Positions 8,310 to 18,096 of a stretch of DNA of 64,000 nt are shown piece by piece. This DNA is from Pseudonocardia hierapolitana (GTDB taxonomy: Bacteria > Actinomycetota > Actinomycetes > Mycobacteriales > Pseudonocardiaceae). The stretch spans positions 2,542,001 to 2,606,000 of the forward strand of contig NZ_VIWU01000001.1 of assembly GCF_007994075.1 (NCBI RefSeq). The letters are read 5' to 3'. A program made the position numbers and the translations under genes. How positions within the stretch are numbered: position 1 is the stretch's first letter; every line of letters begins with the position of its first letter. The notes beneath the pieces were generated by a model that searched no databases, was not told where the DNA came from, and was given only the letters and a program-made list of their open reading frames with translations.

Positions 8310-9815
8310 ATGCTCGACCCGCACGGGCGAGGATCGTCCGGCGCCACACCGTCCCGGCCGGCGGCGGCCATCGTGCTGGCAGCAGGTGAGGGCACGCGGA
8401 TGCGGTCCGCCATCCCGAAGGTCCTGCATCCCATCGCAGGCCGCAGCCTCCTCGGCCACGCGGTGCACGCCGTGGCCGCGCTCGAGCCCGAGCACCTGGT
8501 CGTGGTCGTGGGGGCCGGGGCCGACCAGGTCCGGCAGGCGATCGACGGGATGGTCGACGAGCTCACCCGGCCGGTGGTCGTGGCCGAGCAGCACGAGCGG
8601 CTCGGCACCGGCCACGCCGTCCGCTGCGCGCTCGACGCGCTGCCCGCGGGCCTCGCGGGGCCGATCGTCGTCACCTACGGCGACGTGCCGCTGCTCGAAC
8701 CGCCCACGCTGGCCGCGCTGCTCGCCGACCACGCGGCCTTCGGCGTCCCGCTGACGCTGCTCACCAGCGAGGTCGACGACCCCACCGGCTACGGCCGGGT
8801 GGTGCGCGAGTCCGACGGCACCGTCACGCGGATCGTCGAGGAGGTCGACGCCACCCCGGAGCAGCGCGCCCTGCGGGAGGTCAACTCCGGCGTGTACGCC
8901 TTCGACTCGGCGTTCCTGCTCGCCGCGATCGACCGACTGCGCGCCCACAACAGCCAGGGTGAGTTGTACCTCACCGACCTGGTCAAGATCGCCCACGACG
9001 ACGGCGCCGACGTGCGCGGCGTCCGCTGCAGCGACGACTGGCAGCTACGCGGCGTCAACGACCGCGTGCAGCTGGCCGCCATGCGGGCCGAGCTCAACCG
9101 GCGCCTGCTCGAGCAGTGGATGTACGCAGGCGTCACGGTGATCGATCCGGGCACCACATGGGTGGACGTGCAGGTCCGGCTCGAGCCCGACACCGTGCTG
9201 CACCCCGGCACCCAGCTGCACGGCGCCACGTCGGTGGCCGGCGGGGCCGAGATCGGCCCCGACACCACGCTCACCGACTGCGAGATCGGCGCGGGCGCCA
9301 AGGTGGTGCGCACGCACGGCAGCGACGCCACGATCGGTCCGGGCGCGTCCGTCGGGCCGTTCGCCTACCTGCGGCCCGGCGTGCGGCTCGGGGAGCGCGG
9401 CAAGATCGGCACCTTCGTCGAGGTGAAGAACGCCGACATCGGGGCGGGCACCAAGGTGCCGCACCTGACGTACGTCGGCGACGCCACGATCGGCGAGCAC
9501 AGCAACATCGGTGCCTCCTCCGTGTTCGTCAACTACGACGGGGTACGCAAACAGCGCACGGTGGTCGGGTCGCACGTGAAGACGGGATCGGACAACACGT
9601 TCGTCGCTCCGGTGCACATCGGTGACGGTGCCTACACCGGCGCCGGCACCGTTGTTCGCGAGGACGTACCGCCGGGGGCGCTGGCGGTGTCGGCCGGGTC
9701 ACAGCGCACCATCGAGGGGTGGGTCGCCCGCAAGCGACCCGGCACCCCGGCCGCCGAGGCCGCCGCTCGTGCGGCCGACCCGGCCATCGACGTCCACGGA
9801 GGCACAGCACGGTGA
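8310..9815 (+). CDS. glmU: Bifunctional GlmU: GlcNAc-1-P uridylyltransferase / GlcN-1-P acetyltransferase
   Basis: 501 residues. The N-terminal uridylyltransferase domain begins with [13 protein letters not shown], and the C-terminal half is a left-handed beta-helix of hexapeptide repeats with the acetyl-transfer region [14 protein letters not shown] and NYDG. It makes UDP-GlcNAc for peptidoglycan in the cytoplasm. AGGAG lies 8 bp before the ATG. It is translationally coupled to prs by a GTGA overlap, the same order as in mycobacteria. Confidence 0.97.
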   Translation: MLDPHGRGSSGATPSRPAAAIVLAAGEGTRMRSAIPKVLHPIAGRSLLGHAVHAVAALEPEHLVVVVGAGADQVRQAIDGMVDELTRPVVVAEQHERLGTGHAVRCALDALPAGLAGPIVVTYGDVPLLEPPTLAALLADHAAFGVPLTLLTSEVDDPTGYGRVVRESDGTVTRIVEEVDATPEQRALREVNSGVYAFDSAFLLAAIDRLRAHNSQGELYLTDLVKIAHDDGADVRGVRCSDDWQLRGVNDRVQLAAMRAELNRRLLEQWMYAGVTVIDPGTTWVDVQVRLEPDTVLHPGTQLHGATSVAGGAEIGPDTTLTDCEIGAGAKVVRTHGSDATIGPGASVGPFAYLRPGVRLGERGKIGTFVEVKNADIGAGTKVPHLTYVGDATIGEHSNIGASSVFVNYDGVRKQRTVVGSHVKTGSDNTFVAPVHIGDGAYTGAGTVVREDVPPGALAVSAGSQRTIEGWVARKRPGTPAAEAAARAADPAIDVHGGTAR

Positions 9816-10792
9816 GCGTGATGTCGGCGACCCCCAAGAAGAACCTCATGCTCTTCTCGGGGCGGGCGCACCCCGAGCTGGCCGAGCAGGTGGCGAAGCA
9901 CCTCGACGTGACGATCACGCCGCAGTCGGCGTACTCCTTCGCGAACGGTGAGATCTTCGTCCGGTTCGAGGAGTCGGTGCGCGGCTGCGACGCGTTCGTG
10001 CTGCAGTCGCACTCAGCGCCGATCAACGACCAGATCATGGAGCAGCTGATCATGGTCGACGCGCTGAAACGGGCGTCGGCCAAACGGATCACGGTCGTGA
10101 TGCCGTTCTGGGGCTACGCCCGCCAGGACAAGAAGCACCGTGGCCGCGAGCCGATCTCGGCCCGCCTGATCGCCGACATGTTCAAGGTCGCGGGCGCCGA
10201 CCGCATCATGACCGTCGACCTGCACACTGCCCAGATCCAGGGCTTCTTCGACGGCCCCGTCGACCACCTCTTCGCGCTGCCGGTGCTCGCCGAGCACATC
10301 AAGCGCACCTACTCCGACCACGAGCTCGCCGTCGTCTCCCCCGACTCCGGCCGCGTGCGGCTGGCCGAGCGGTGGGCGGAGACGCTCGGCGGCACTCCCC
10401 TGTCGTTCATCCACAAGACCCGCGACCCCCGCAAGCCGAACGAGGCCATCGCCAACCGGGTGGTCGGCGAGGTCGAGGGCAGGCTCTGCGTCGTGATCGA
10501 CGACATGATCGACACCGGTGGCACGGTGGCGAAGACCGCCGAGGTGCTGCTGAAGGAGGGCGCCAAGGACGTCGTCGTCGCCGCCACGCACGGCGTGCTC
10601 TCCGGGCCTGCCCCCGAGCGGCTGGCTGCCTGCGGTGCCCGTGAAGTGATCTTCACCGACACCCTGCCCATCCCGGACGAGAAGCGCTTCCCGACGATGA
10701 CCGTGCTGTCGATCGCCCCGCTCCTCGCCCGCGCCATCCACGAGGTCTTCGACGACGGCTCGGTCACGAGCCTGTTCAACGGCAACGCCTGA
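9812..10792 (+). CDS. prs: Ribose-phosphate pyrophosphokinase
   Basis: 326 residues from the GTG at 9812, which overlaps the glmU stop and lies 9 bp after GGAGG. It shows PRPP synthetase signatures: [17 protein letters not shown], the ATP/metal loop [24 protein letters not shown] and the PRPP loop [12 protein letters not shown]. It makes PRPP from ribose-5-phosphate and ATP for nucleotide, histidine and arabinan precursor synthesis. Length matches mycobacterial PrsA. An ATG nine bases downstream is possible but has a worse-placed ribosome site. Confidence 0.97.
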   Translation: MSVMSATPKKNLMLFSGRAHPELAEQVAKHLDVTITPQSAYSFANGEIFVRFEESVRGCDAFVLQSHSAPINDQIMEQLIMVDALKRASAKRITVVMPFWGYARQDKKHRGREPISARLIADMFKVAGADRIMTVDLHTAQIQGFFDGPVDHLFALPVLAEHIKRTYSDHELAVVSPDSGRVRLAERWAETLGGTPLSFIHKTRDPRKPNEAIANRVVGEVEGRLCVVIDDMIDTGGTVAKTAEVLLKEGAKDVVVAATHGVLSGPAPERLAACGAREVIFTDTLPIPDEKRFPTMTVLSIAPLLARAIHEVFDDGSVTSLFNGNA

Positions 10793-10800
10793 CCTCTCCC

Positions 10801-10844
10801 CGCGAGTCGCGCTCTCGATGCACGCGGGTCGCGGTCTCCCACGC
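10801..10844. repeat. Two copies of a 22-bp-period repeat (GCGAGTC family)
   Basis: CGCGAGTCGCGCTCTC at 10801 and the related CGCGGGTCGCGGTCTC at 10823 are exactly 22 bp apart, between the prs stop and the convergent membrane-protein stop. The same period and core occur at 30439 and 49694. Confidence 0.65.
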
Positions 10845-10860
10845 CCCGGCTGGCGATGGT

Positions 10861-11844
10861 TCAGACCTGGCCTGAGAAGATCGCGGGGTCGCCGACGAAT
10901 CCGGGGCTGACGTCGATCTGGAGATCGGCGACATCCTTCCCGATCGATACCGCGACCGGGAACGTGATCGACTTGCCGGGCAGGACTGTGCCCTGCGGTG
11001 GGCCTTTCATGCCGTTCTGGAGATCGAAGATCAGTGGGGCATCCCGGCCGGAATGCGTGGCCCGGACGATCGCCGTGGCCGTGTCGAGCGGCTGGTCCGA
11101 TCCGTTGACGATCGTGATCTCGAAACTCACGGCGCGGTCCCGCTCGTTCCCGAACACGTACCGACCGGGGGTGAACGCCTGCGGCGCCGTCACCTCGACC
11201 GCCACACCGTCGTCGAAGGTCACCCGCTGGTCGAACGCAGCGGCATCCGCCGGCGCGTCCGGCCCGCCACCTGCCACCGGCCCGGAGGAGACCGGGGCCG
11301 CCCCTTCCAGCGTCGCGACGAGCTCGTTGGTCGCCTGGAACACGATCGTGATGCCCCACACCCCGAGCGCCAGCGCGAGGATGCCCGACACGAGACCCGC
11401 CACAGCGGTCCGGCCGTTGGTCGCGATTCGCTTCTTGTAGCGGGACCGGCCTGCGAGCGCGAGCGGGACGGCGACGAGACCGCAGATCACGGCCACGAAC
11501 CCGGTGAGCGGGACGAGCCCGAAGAGGATGCCGATCGGACCGACGATGGCGGCCGCCAGTCCGAGCCCGTTGCGCGGCTCGGCCCGCCGGTGGCTCGCAG
11601 GCGGCGCCGGCTCGTACGACCGCTGCACGGGCGGCGGCTCGTACGGCTGCCTGCCGCCGTGGTCGGGTCCCCTCGGGGATGGGCGCGACTGCTGCGGCGG
11701 CCGCGGGTAGGCGCGTTGTGGAGGCGGTCCGTACGGTGGCTGCGCCTCCGGTCGGGGGTTCGGCAAGGGCCGGTGGGACTGCGGCGGGAGCGGGCCGTAC
11801 GGCTGGTGGCCGTGGCCCTGCTGGGGAGTCCAGGGCTGAGTCAT
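10861..11844 (-). CDS. Pro/Gly/Tyr-rich membrane protein with DUF4190-like helices and DUF4352-like domain
   Basis: 327 residues from the ATG at 11844. Residues 1-110 are low-complexity and cytoplasmic, rich in Pro, Gln, Tyr and Arg. A two-helix membrane region follows (LGLAAAIVGPIGILFGLVPL and the segment after it, then a third helix at LVSGILALALGVWG). The outer domain resembles DUF4352-type immunoglobulin-like stalks (VTFDDGVAVEVTAPQAF). Mycobacteria carry the lipoprotein gene lpqT at this place between prsA and rplY, so this may fill the same position, but the proteins are not evidently homologous. Function unknown. Confidence 0.8.
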   Translation of the reverse strand: MTQPWTPQQGHGHQPYGPLPPQSHRPLPNPRPEAQPPYGPPPQRAYPRPPQQSRPSPRGPDHGGRQPYEPPPVQRSYEPAPPASHRRAEPRNGLGLAAAIVGPIGILFGLVPLTGFVAVICGLVAVPLALAGRSRYKKRIATNGRTAVAGLVSGILALALGVWGITIVFQATNELVATLEGAAPVSSGPVAGGGPDAPADAAAFDQRVTFDDGVAVEVTAPQAFTPGRYVFGNERDRAVSFEITIVNGSDQPLDTATAIVRATHSGRDAPLIFDLQNGMKGPPQGTVLPGKSITFPVAVSIGKDVADLQIDVSPGFVGDPAIFSGQV

Positions 11845-12119
11845 GGGGAGCGTTCTCCGGATCGTGCGGTCCCCGACGCCGATCAAGGACTCGGGTGTGG
11901 AGAGGCGGCCGTTACCTGGAGCCCCCTGCTGCGTCTCGCGGGGTGGGTGGCGGAGCACCCGGGCGGAACGAGGCCCGGGGCCGTCGCGTATCGTTGATGA
12001 CCGTTCCGCGGCGAGGGCGGGTGCACGCTGGCCCGCCGTGATCGACGCAGTTCCGGTCCCACCGGTCTGCCTCGTCGCGCGCGCTTCCACCGCAGCAGTA
12101 CCGATCGAGGAGAACCACC

Positions 12120-12764
12120 GTGGCCGAGGCCCGTATCGACGCCGAGACCCGCACGGAGTTCGGCAAGGGCGCAGCCCGCCGCACCCGTCGTGCCGGGAAG
12201 ATCCCCGCCGTGCTCTACGGGCACGGCACCGACCCGCAGCACCTGTCGCTCCCGCAGGTGGAGTTCGCCCGGGTGATCCGCGAGCAGGGCCGCAACGCGG
12301 TGCTGACCCTCAACATCGGCGGCACGCCGCAGCTCGCCCTGACGAAGACGGTCGTCACGCACCCGATCCGCCCGTACATCGAGCACGTCGACCTGCTCGT
12401 GATCCGGCGGGGCGAGAAGGTGTCGGTCGAGGTCCAGCTCGTGGTCACCGGCGACGCCGCGCCGGGCACCATGGTCAGCCAGGAGCTCAACACGCTGGAG
12501 GTGGAGGCCGACGTCTCCAGCATCCCCGAGCAGATCGAGGTCTCCGTCGAGGGCCTCGAGGTGGGCACCCAGATCCACGCCTCCGACGTGCAGCTTCCCG
12601 CGGGCACCGAGCTGAAGGCCGACGCGGAGCTGCTCGTCGTCAACATCGTCCCGTCGCCCACCGAGGCGCAGCTCGAGGGTGAGGTCGACCTCGAGGCCGC
12701 CGGCGTCGTCGAGGAGCCGCCCTCGACCCCGGCCGCATCGGAGTCCGCCGGCTCGGAGAGCTGA
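12120..12764 (+). CDS. rplY: 50S ribosomal protein L25/general stress protein Ctc
   Basis: 214 residues, the long CTC form with an N-terminal L25 5S-rRNA-binding domain ([33 protein letters not shown]) and a C-terminal TL5/CTC beta domain, ending in an Ala/Glu/Ser-rich tail. GAGGAG lies directly upstream of the GTG start. It binds 5S rRNA in the large subunit. The stop is two bases before pth, so the two genes form an operon as in many actinobacteria. Confidence 0.95.
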   Translation: MAEARIDAETRTEFGKGAARRTRRAGKIPAVLYGHGTDPQHLSLPQVEFARVIREQGRNAVLTLNIGGTPQLALTKTVVTHPIRPYIEHVDLLVIRRGEKVSVEVQLVVTGDAAPGTMVSQELNTLEVEADVSSIPEQIEVSVEGLEVGTQIHASDVQLPAGTELKADAELLVVNIVPSPTEAQLEGEVDLEAAGVVEEPPSTPAASESAGSES

Positions 12765-12766
12765 GC

Positions 12767-13351
12767 ATGTCGCCGGGCCCCGCACTGGTGATCGGGCTCG
12801 GCAACCCCGGCCCGGACTACGCCGAGACCCGGCACAACGTCGGGTTCGGCGTCGTCGAGCTGCTCGCGGCGCGGGCCGGCGGCGGGCGGTTCTCCAAGCA
12901 CCGCGCAGGCGCGGACGTACTGGAGGGCAGGCTCGCCGGCCGCCGGGTCGTCTTCGCGAAGCCGCGCACCTACATGAACGTCTCGGGCGGGCCGGTCGCC
13001 GGCCTCGTCCGGTACTTCTCGGTGCCGGTCGAGGATCTCGTCGTGATCCACGACGACCTGGACCTCGGCTTCGGCGTGATCCGGCTCAAGCGCGGCGGCG
13101 GCGAGGGTGGCCACAACGGGCTGCGCTCGATCAGCGCGTCGCTCGGCACGAAGGACTACCTGCGCGTGCGGTTCGGCATCGGCCGTCCGCCGGGCCGCCA
13201 GGACCCCGCCGACTTCGTGCTCAAGCGCTTCTCGAGCACGGAGCGCAAGGAGCTGGACCTGGCGATCGACCTGGCGGCCGACGCCGCTGAGGCATTGCTC
13301 TCCGACGGCCTGGAGCCCACGCAGAACAGGTTCCACGCACTCAGCGGCTGA
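12767..13351 (+). CDS. pth: Peptidyl-tRNA hydrolase
   Basis: 194 residues. It carries [18 protein letters not shown] with the catalytic His23, then [13 protein letters not shown] and HDDLDLGFG, and the conserved [13 protein letters not shown]. It frees tRNA from peptidyl-tRNAs dropped by stalled ribosomes. It is coupled to rplY. The stop lies 16 bp from the convergent acyl-AMP ligase gene. Confidence 0.97.
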   Translation: MSPGPALVIGLGNPGPDYAETRHNVGFGVVELLAARAGGGRFSKHRAGADVLEGRLAGRRVVFAKPRTYMNVSGGPVAGLVRYFSVPVEDLVVIHDDLDLGFGVIRLKRGGGEGGHNGLRSISASLGTKDYLRVRFGIGRPPGRQDPADFVLKRFSSTERKELDLAIDLAADAAEALLSDGLEPTQNRFHALSG

Positions 13352-13367
13352 TTCGTCGGAAAGGGAG

Positions 13368-15032
13368 TCAGCGGCCCCGGAGCAGCTCGGCGGTTGCGGC
13401 GCGGCGCAGCTTCCCCGATGGCGTCTTCGGGAGGGTGCCCGGGCCGAGCACCACGACCTCGGCGGGCCGCACGCCCACCGCGGACACCACGCGGCGGATC
13501 ACGTCCTTCTTGATCAGCTGCTCGGCCTCGGCGTCACCGGCCTTGCGCGACTCGACGGCCACCGCGAACGACTCGCGGTGCCGCCCACCCTCGCCACCGG
13601 CGGGCACGCGCACCGCGACGGTGTTGCCCGCGCGCACGTCGTCGGCGGTGGCCGCGGCGCGCTCGATGTCGGTCGGGTAGATGTTGCGGCCACCCATGAT
13701 GATCACGTCCTTGCGGCGGCCGCACACCACGACGTCGCCGTCGGCGAGGTAGCCCTCGTCGCCGGTGTCGAGCCAGCCGTCGGCGTCCTGGGTGGCGACC
13801 GGTCCGTCGACGGTGAGGTACCCCGGGGTCACCGAATCGCCACGCAGCTGCAGCACGCCCACCTCGCGCTCGCCGAGCACACGGCCGTCGTCGCCGACGA
13901 CGCGAGCCTCGACGCCGGGCAGCGGCGGCCCGAGGCGGGGGAACCGGCGGGCCGGGGCGTCCCCGGCCGGTACCGCACGCCGGTGCGACTCCAGCTGGTC
14001 GGCGTCGATCGTGTCGACCTGCAGACCGGTCTCGACCGGCGCGAACGACACGCCCAGCGCGGTCTCCGCCATCCCGTACGCCGCGAGCACCGACTCCGGC
14101 CGCAGCCCGAACTTCGCGCCCGCACTGGTGAACGCCTCCACGGCCTCCGGGTCGATCGGCTCGGCGCCGTTGAGCGCGATCCGCAACGTGGAGAGGTCGA
14201 GCGAGCCCTCCTCGGCGCGTGCGAGCTGGCGTCCCAGCACGGCGTAGGCGAAGTTCGGCGCCGCCGTGACCGTGCAGCCGTACTTCGAGATCAGCTCGGC
14301 CCACAGCAGCGGGCGGCTGAGGAAGTCGACGGGCGTGACCGTCACCAGTTCCAGCCCCGTGGTCATCGGGACGGTCAGGAACCCGACCATCCCCATGTCG
14401 TGGAAGAGCGGCAGCCACGACACCATCACGTCCCGCTCGACGTCGAGCTTCGACGCCTCGACCATTCCGGAGAGGTTGGCGAAGAGGTTGCGGTGGGTGA
14501 TCCGCACGGCCTTCGGCTCCGCGGTCGACCCGCTCGTGAGCTGCAGGAGTGCCGTGTCGTCCTCGGAGGCGGCATCCGCGGACGGCTCGATGTCGCCCTC
14601 GCCGAGCCCCTCGAGCGCCCGGAAGGGGATGCCGCGCTCGGCGAGCACGGGCGCGAGCGCGTCGAACGGTGCGCCGAGCAGCACGAGCCGCGCGTCGATC
14701 ATCCGCAGCACGGACACCGTGTCCTCCGCCCAGGCGGCGAGGTCGGTGCGCGCGGTGGGCTGGTGCAGCATCGTGACGCTGCCCCCGCACAGCCACACGG
14801 CCTGCGCGGCCGGGGCGATCGACACCGGCTCCCCCGCGAGCACGCCCACCGCGGCACCGTGCTCGACCGCGGGGAGATCGGCGGTCCCCGCGCGCAGGGT
14901 CGCCGCCATCCGGCGGGCGATGGCGTGCACCTCGGGCCACGTGCGCCGCACCGGCTGCTTCGGCTCGCCCGTCGTCATCCCCCGGGGAGAGCGCGCGGCG
15001 GAGTCCAGCAACATCGCGAGGAACCGGGACAT
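13368..15032 (-). CDS. Fatty acyl-AMP ligase (Pks16-like)
   Basis: 554 residues from the ATG at 15032 (TTG and GTG codons just upstream are also in frame). Adenylating-enzyme motifs are all visible: LLQLTSGSTAEPK, YGMAETALG, DGWLDTGDEGYL, GRRKDVIIMGGRNIYP and the C-terminal lysine in KTPSGKLRR. The N-terminal sequence and the linker after RRKDVII resemble FAALs more than acyl-CoA ligases. M. tuberculosis has pks16 (Rv1013) in the same position beside pth, which supports orthology. It probably activates a fatty acid as acyl-AMP, but the acceptor is not known. The start abuts a MITE-like repeat. Confidence 0.88.
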   Translation of the reverse strand: MSRFLAMLLDSAARSPRGMTTGEPKQPVRRTWPEVHAIARRMAATLRAGTADLPAVEHGAAVGVLAGEPVSIAPAAQAVWLCGGSVTMLHQPTARTDLAAWAEDTVSVLRMIDARLVLLGAPFDALAPVLAERGIPFRALEGLGEGDIEPSADAASEDDTALLQLTSGSTAEPKAVRITHRNLFANLSGMVEASKLDVERDVMVSWLPLFHDMGMVGFLTVPMTTGLELVTVTPVDFLSRPLLWAELISKYGCTVTAAPNFAYAVLGRQLARAEEGSLDLSTLRIALNGAEPIDPEAVEAFTSAGAKFGLRPESVLAAYGMAETALGVSFAPVETGLQVDTIDADQLESHRRAVPAGDAPARRFPRLGPPLPGVEARVVGDDGRVLGEREVGVLQLRGDSVTPGYLTVDGPVATQDADGWLDTGDEGYLADGDVVVCGRRKDVIIMGGRNIYPTDIERAAATADDVRAGNTVAVRVPAGGEGGRHRESFAVAVESRKAGDAEAEQLIKKDVIRRVVSAVGVRPAEVVVLGPGTLPKTPSGKLRRAATAELLRGR

Positions 15033-15059
15033 GGTCACCAACTTACGGTCTTTCCGTCA

Positions 15060-15219
15060 CCAGTGCCCCCGACCGGAAGTGCTGTGTGGATATCGGCGGA
15101 TCCAGGTTTCCGCTGGGTGTGCCGGTGGACCGGCCTCGTACCGGGCGTACTCGGCCGGTGCGGCCAGCGGGAAGCTGGGCCGTCGAGATTCGTGCAGGAC
15201 GTCCGGTCGGGGGCGCTAG
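15060..15219 (+). repeat. MITE-like inverted-repeat element, copy 1
   Basis: About 160 bp between the acyl-AMP ligase start and the M20 peptidase start. The ends are imperfect inverted repeats (CCAGTGCCCCCGACCGGA at the left; the right end reads TCCGGTCGGGGGCGCTAG). The core, from GGATCCAGGTTTCCGCTGGG to AGCGGGAAGCTGGGCCG, can fold into one long hairpin. It is nearly identical to the reverse complement of the element at 37387-37554. No ORF. Confidence 0.8.
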
Positions 15220-15222
15220 TAT
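15217..15222 (+). promoter_or_regulatory. Putative -10 box for leaderless M20 peptidase gene
   Basis: TAGTAT lies 8 bases before the ATG at 15231 with no ribosome site between them, so transcription would start at or next to the start codon. The TAG belongs to the right end of the repeat element. Confidence 0.45.
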
Positions 15223-15230
15223 CCGAATGC

Positions 15231-16574
15231 ATGTCTGAGCAGTCCGTGGCCGCCTCCGTGGCCGCCGTCCTCCCGGGCGCCCGTGCCGACCTCGAGCGGC
15301 TCGTGCGCATCCCCAGCATCTGGGCCGATCCGGGCCACGCCGACGACACCCGCCGAAGCGCCGAGGCCGTCGCGGAGCTGGCGCGCGACGCGGGCGCGGC
15401 GGACGTGACGATCATCGCGGCCGACGGTGGTGCCCCGGCCGTCGTCGCGCGTTTCCCCGGCCCGGCCGGCACGCCCACGGTGCTGCTCTACGCCCACCAC
15501 GACGTGCAGCCCACCGGTGGTGACGAGTTCTGGACCACCCCGCCGTTCGAACCGACGGAGCGCAACGGCCGCCTCTACGGCCGCGGCGCCGCCGACGACA
15601 AGGCCGGCGTGATGACCCACCTCGCCGTGCTGCGGGCCTACGGTGGCCGCCCGCCGGTCGGGGTCACCCTGTTCGTCGAGGGCGAGGAGGAGACCGGCTC
15701 GCCCACGCTCCCCGCGCTGCTGCGCAGCCACCACGAGCTGCTGGCGTGCGACGTCATCGTGATCGCCGACGCCGCCAACCCCGCGGTCGACGTCCCGGCG
15801 CTCACCACGAGCCTCCGCGGGCTGGTCGACGTCACGGTCGAGGTCGCGATGCTGGAGCGGCCTGCGCACTCCGGGGTCTACGGCGGCCCGGTCGGCGACG
15901 CTCTCACCGCGCTGTGCCGCACGCTCGCGACGCTGCACGACGCCGACGGCGAGGTCGCCGTGGCGGGGCTCGTGCACGGCACCTCCGAGGCCCCGGACGT
16001 CGACGAGGCCGTGTTCCGCTCCGACGTCGGCCTGCTCGACGGTGTGCAGCTGATCGGCAGCGGCACGATCCCGACGCGCGCGTGGGCGAAGCCCGCCGTC
16101 GCCGTGCTCGGGATCGACGCCCCGCGGGTGGCCGAGTCGTCGAACGTGCTGCTGCCGAGGGCCAGGGCACGCGTCGGCATGCGGCTCGCGCCCGGCGACG
16201 ACGCGGTCAAGGCACAGCGCGCCCTCGCCGACCACCTCGAGGCCAACGTGCCGTGGGGCGCCCACGTCACCGTCACGCCCGAACCGGGGATCGCCGAACC
16301 GTTCACGATCGAGGCCGCCGGCACCGCGTACGACGCGGCCCGGCGCGCCTTCACCGAGGCCTACGGCAACCCGGCGGTGGAGACCGGCATCGGGGGCTCG
16401 ATCCCGTTCATCGCGGAGTTCGCCCGCCAGTTCCCCGGTGCAGCCGTGCTGGTGACCGGCGTCGGCGATCCGGCGAGCCGCTGGCACGGCATCGACGAGA
16501 GCCTCGACCTCGCGATGTTCGGCCGCGCCGTGCTGGCGGAGGCGTTGATGCTGGCCGAGCTCGCAGGCGAGTAG
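15231..16574 (+). CDS. M20 family metallopeptidase (dipeptidase)
   Basis: 447 residues. Metal-site motifs of the M20 family are present: LLYAHHDVQP (first metal His/Asp), RGAADDKAG, the catalytic EGEEETGS, and a C-terminal HGIDES. The dimerisation lid domain lies between about residues 190 and 330. It is a cytoplasmic zinc exopeptidase, usually cleaving dipeptides such as Xaa-His or D-Ala-containing peptides. The start is probably leaderless. The methyltransferase gene follows after 7 bp. Confidence 0.92.
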   Translation: MSEQSVAASVAAVLPGARADLERLVRIPSIWADPGHADDTRRSAEAVAELARDAGAADVTIIAADGGAPAVVARFPGPAGTPTVLLYAHHDVQPTGGDEFWTTPPFEPTERNGRLYGRGAADDKAGVMTHLAVLRAYGGRPPVGVTLFVEGEEETGSPTLPALLRSHHELLACDVIVIADAANPAVDVPALTTSLRGLVDVTVEVAMLERPAHSGVYGGPVGDALTALCRTLATLHDADGEVAVAGLVHGTSEAPDVDEAVFRSDVGLLDGVQLIGSGTIPTRAWAKPAVAVLGIDAPRVAESSNVLLPRARARVGMRLAPGDDAVKAQRALADHLEANVPWGAHVTVTPEPGIAEPFTIEAAGTAYDAARRAFTEAYGNPAVETGIGGSIPFIAEFARQFPGAAVLVTGVGDPASRWHGIDESLDLAMFGRAVLAEALMLAELAGE

Positions 16575-16581
16575 CCGCGGA

Positions 16582-17424
16582 ATGGGCGGGAATCCGGTCG
16601 GCCGGCTGTTCGACGAGGTGCCGGCCCTGTACGACAGGGTCCGTCCCGGATACCCCGACGAGCTCTTCGCGGACCTCGCGACCATCACCGGCGTCGACGA
16701 GCAGGCCACGGTGCTCGAGGTGGGGTGCGGCACCGGCCAGGCGACGCGCTCGCTGGCACGGCTCGGATGTTCGGTGACGGCCGTCGAGCCGGGAGCGGGG
16801 ATGGCCGCGCTCGCCCGGGAACGGCTCGCTGACGTCCCCGGCGTCGACGTCGAGACGTCGACGTTCGAGGAGTGGGACGACCGCGGCCGCCGCTACAACC
16901 TCCTTGTGGCTGCGTCGTCATGGCACTGGGTCGACCCCTCGGTCGGCTGGCAGCGGGCCCACGGTGTGCTCGACGCCCGGGGGTGGATCGCCCTGCTCGG
17001 CCACGTCGTCGTCCGAAGGCCCGGCGAGCCGGAGGTGTACGCCGAGACCGCCGATCTCCACGAACGGTTCTCCCCCGGGAATCCCGGCTGGGGTCATCCG
17101 CCGCTCGAGGAGGACGTGCGCGCGACCGACGAGGGTTGGGGCGTCGTCGACGATCCCGGCGATCCCGCCGGCCTGTTCGGTCCACCCGCGGTGCGCTGGT
17201 ACCCGACCGTCCAGTGGTTCGACGGGGCCGGTTTCGCCGATCTCCTTCGCTCCCAGTCGCTGTACCGGCGCCTCGAACCCGACGTCCGCGAGCCCTTGCT
17301 CGACGCGGTCGCCGAGCGCGTCCGCACGCGGATGGGCGACCGGGTTCCCCGTCGCTACCTGAGCGTCCTCCGTGCCGGACAGCGCATCGAATGGGCTGAC
17401 GGCCGCGTCGTCAGGCGGGGATGA
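16582..17424 (+). CDS. Class I SAM-dependent methyltransferase
   Basis: 280 residues. The SAM-binding glycine motif VLEVGCGTGQATRSLA lies near residue 44, followed by the acidic VEPG and the SSWHWVDP motif found in small actinobacterial methyltransferases of the type that carry SWHW after motif III. The substrate cannot be predicted. It lies 7 bp after the M20 gene and is probably cotranscribed with it. Confidence 0.87.
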   Translation: MGGNPVGRLFDEVPALYDRVRPGYPDELFADLATITGVDEQATVLEVGCGTGQATRSLARLGCSVTAVEPGAGMAALARERLADVPGVDVETSTFEEWDDRGRRYNLLVAASSWHWVDPSVGWQRAHGVLDARGWIALLGHVVVRRPGEPEVYAETADLHERFSPGNPGWGHPPLEEDVRATDEGWGVVDDPGDPAGLFGPPAVRWYPTVQWFDGAGFADLLRSQSLYRRLEPDVREPLLDAVAERVRTRMGDRVPRRYLSVLRAGQRIEWADGRVVRRG

Positions 17425-17538
17425 GCTCCGCGCTTCGGCCGGAGTGCGTGTGCGGTGGTGGTGTCGATTCCCGGGCCGCCCGTTCGACGTCCCACCGAAC
17501 GCGGCACCGCTCCCGTGCCGCCCGGACGAGGAGGAACT

Positions 17539-18096
17539 GTGCGTGAGCTGCAGGTCGACATGTTCAGCACCGTCGACGGGTTCGGTTCCAGCAAGCCGAC
17601 GCGGGCGGAACCGTACTGGGGCTACGGAACCCCCGGACTGTTCGATTGGATGCACGCCCAGCTCGCCGAGGACCACGTCATGCTGATGGGCGCGACGTCG
17701 TACCGGCTGATGTCCGAGATCGTCGCGAACGGCGACGACCCGACGTTCCCACGGATGGCCGAGCTCCCCAAGATCGTGTTCTCGAAGACGCTCACGCCGC
17801 CGCTGACGTGGGCCAACACGACGATCGTCGACGAGCCGGTCGAGACCGCGGTGCCCGCGTTGAAGGCGATGGCCGACGGGCTGCCGATGCGCACCATCGG
17901 CAGCGTCTCCCTGGTGCGCAGCCTCTTCCGGCTCGGCCTGGTCGACCGGGTCCGGGTGATGGTCTTCCCGACGATCCGCGGCACCACCGGTGAGGGTCCG
18001 GTGTTCGCCGGACTTCCCGACGTCGATCTTCGCCTCGGCGGCACCACGGTGATCGACGACCGTCTCGTCCTGCTCGACTACCAGGTGTGCGCCTGA
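17539..18096 (+). CDS. DHFR-like (RibD C-terminal) reductase
   Basis: 185 residues from a GTG preceded by AGGAGG. The fold signatures of the RibD-C/DHFR-like family are present: DMFSTVDGFG at the start, LMGATSYRLMSEI and a C-terminal VFPTIRGTTGEGPVF. In the family these NADPH-binding proteins reduce pyrimidine-like or unknown substrates. The gene is alone after a 114-bp gap and is followed by a long non-coding stretch. Confidence 0.87.
   Translation: MRELQVDMFSTVDGFGSSKPTRAEPYWGYGTPGLFDWMHAQLAEDHVMLMGATSYRLMSEIVANGDDPTFPRMAELPKIVFSKTLTPPLTWANTTIVDEPVETAVPALKAMADGLPMRTIGSVSLVRSLFRLGLVDRVRVMVFPTIRGTTGEGPVFAGLPDVDLRLGGTTVIDDRLVLLDYQVCA

Noticed and set aside
13107..15230. Upstream in-frame extension of the M20 peptidase
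   Set aside because: The extension runs antisense to the acyl-AMP ligase and through the repeat element, with low-complexity translation. The peptidase domain begins at the ATG at 15231.
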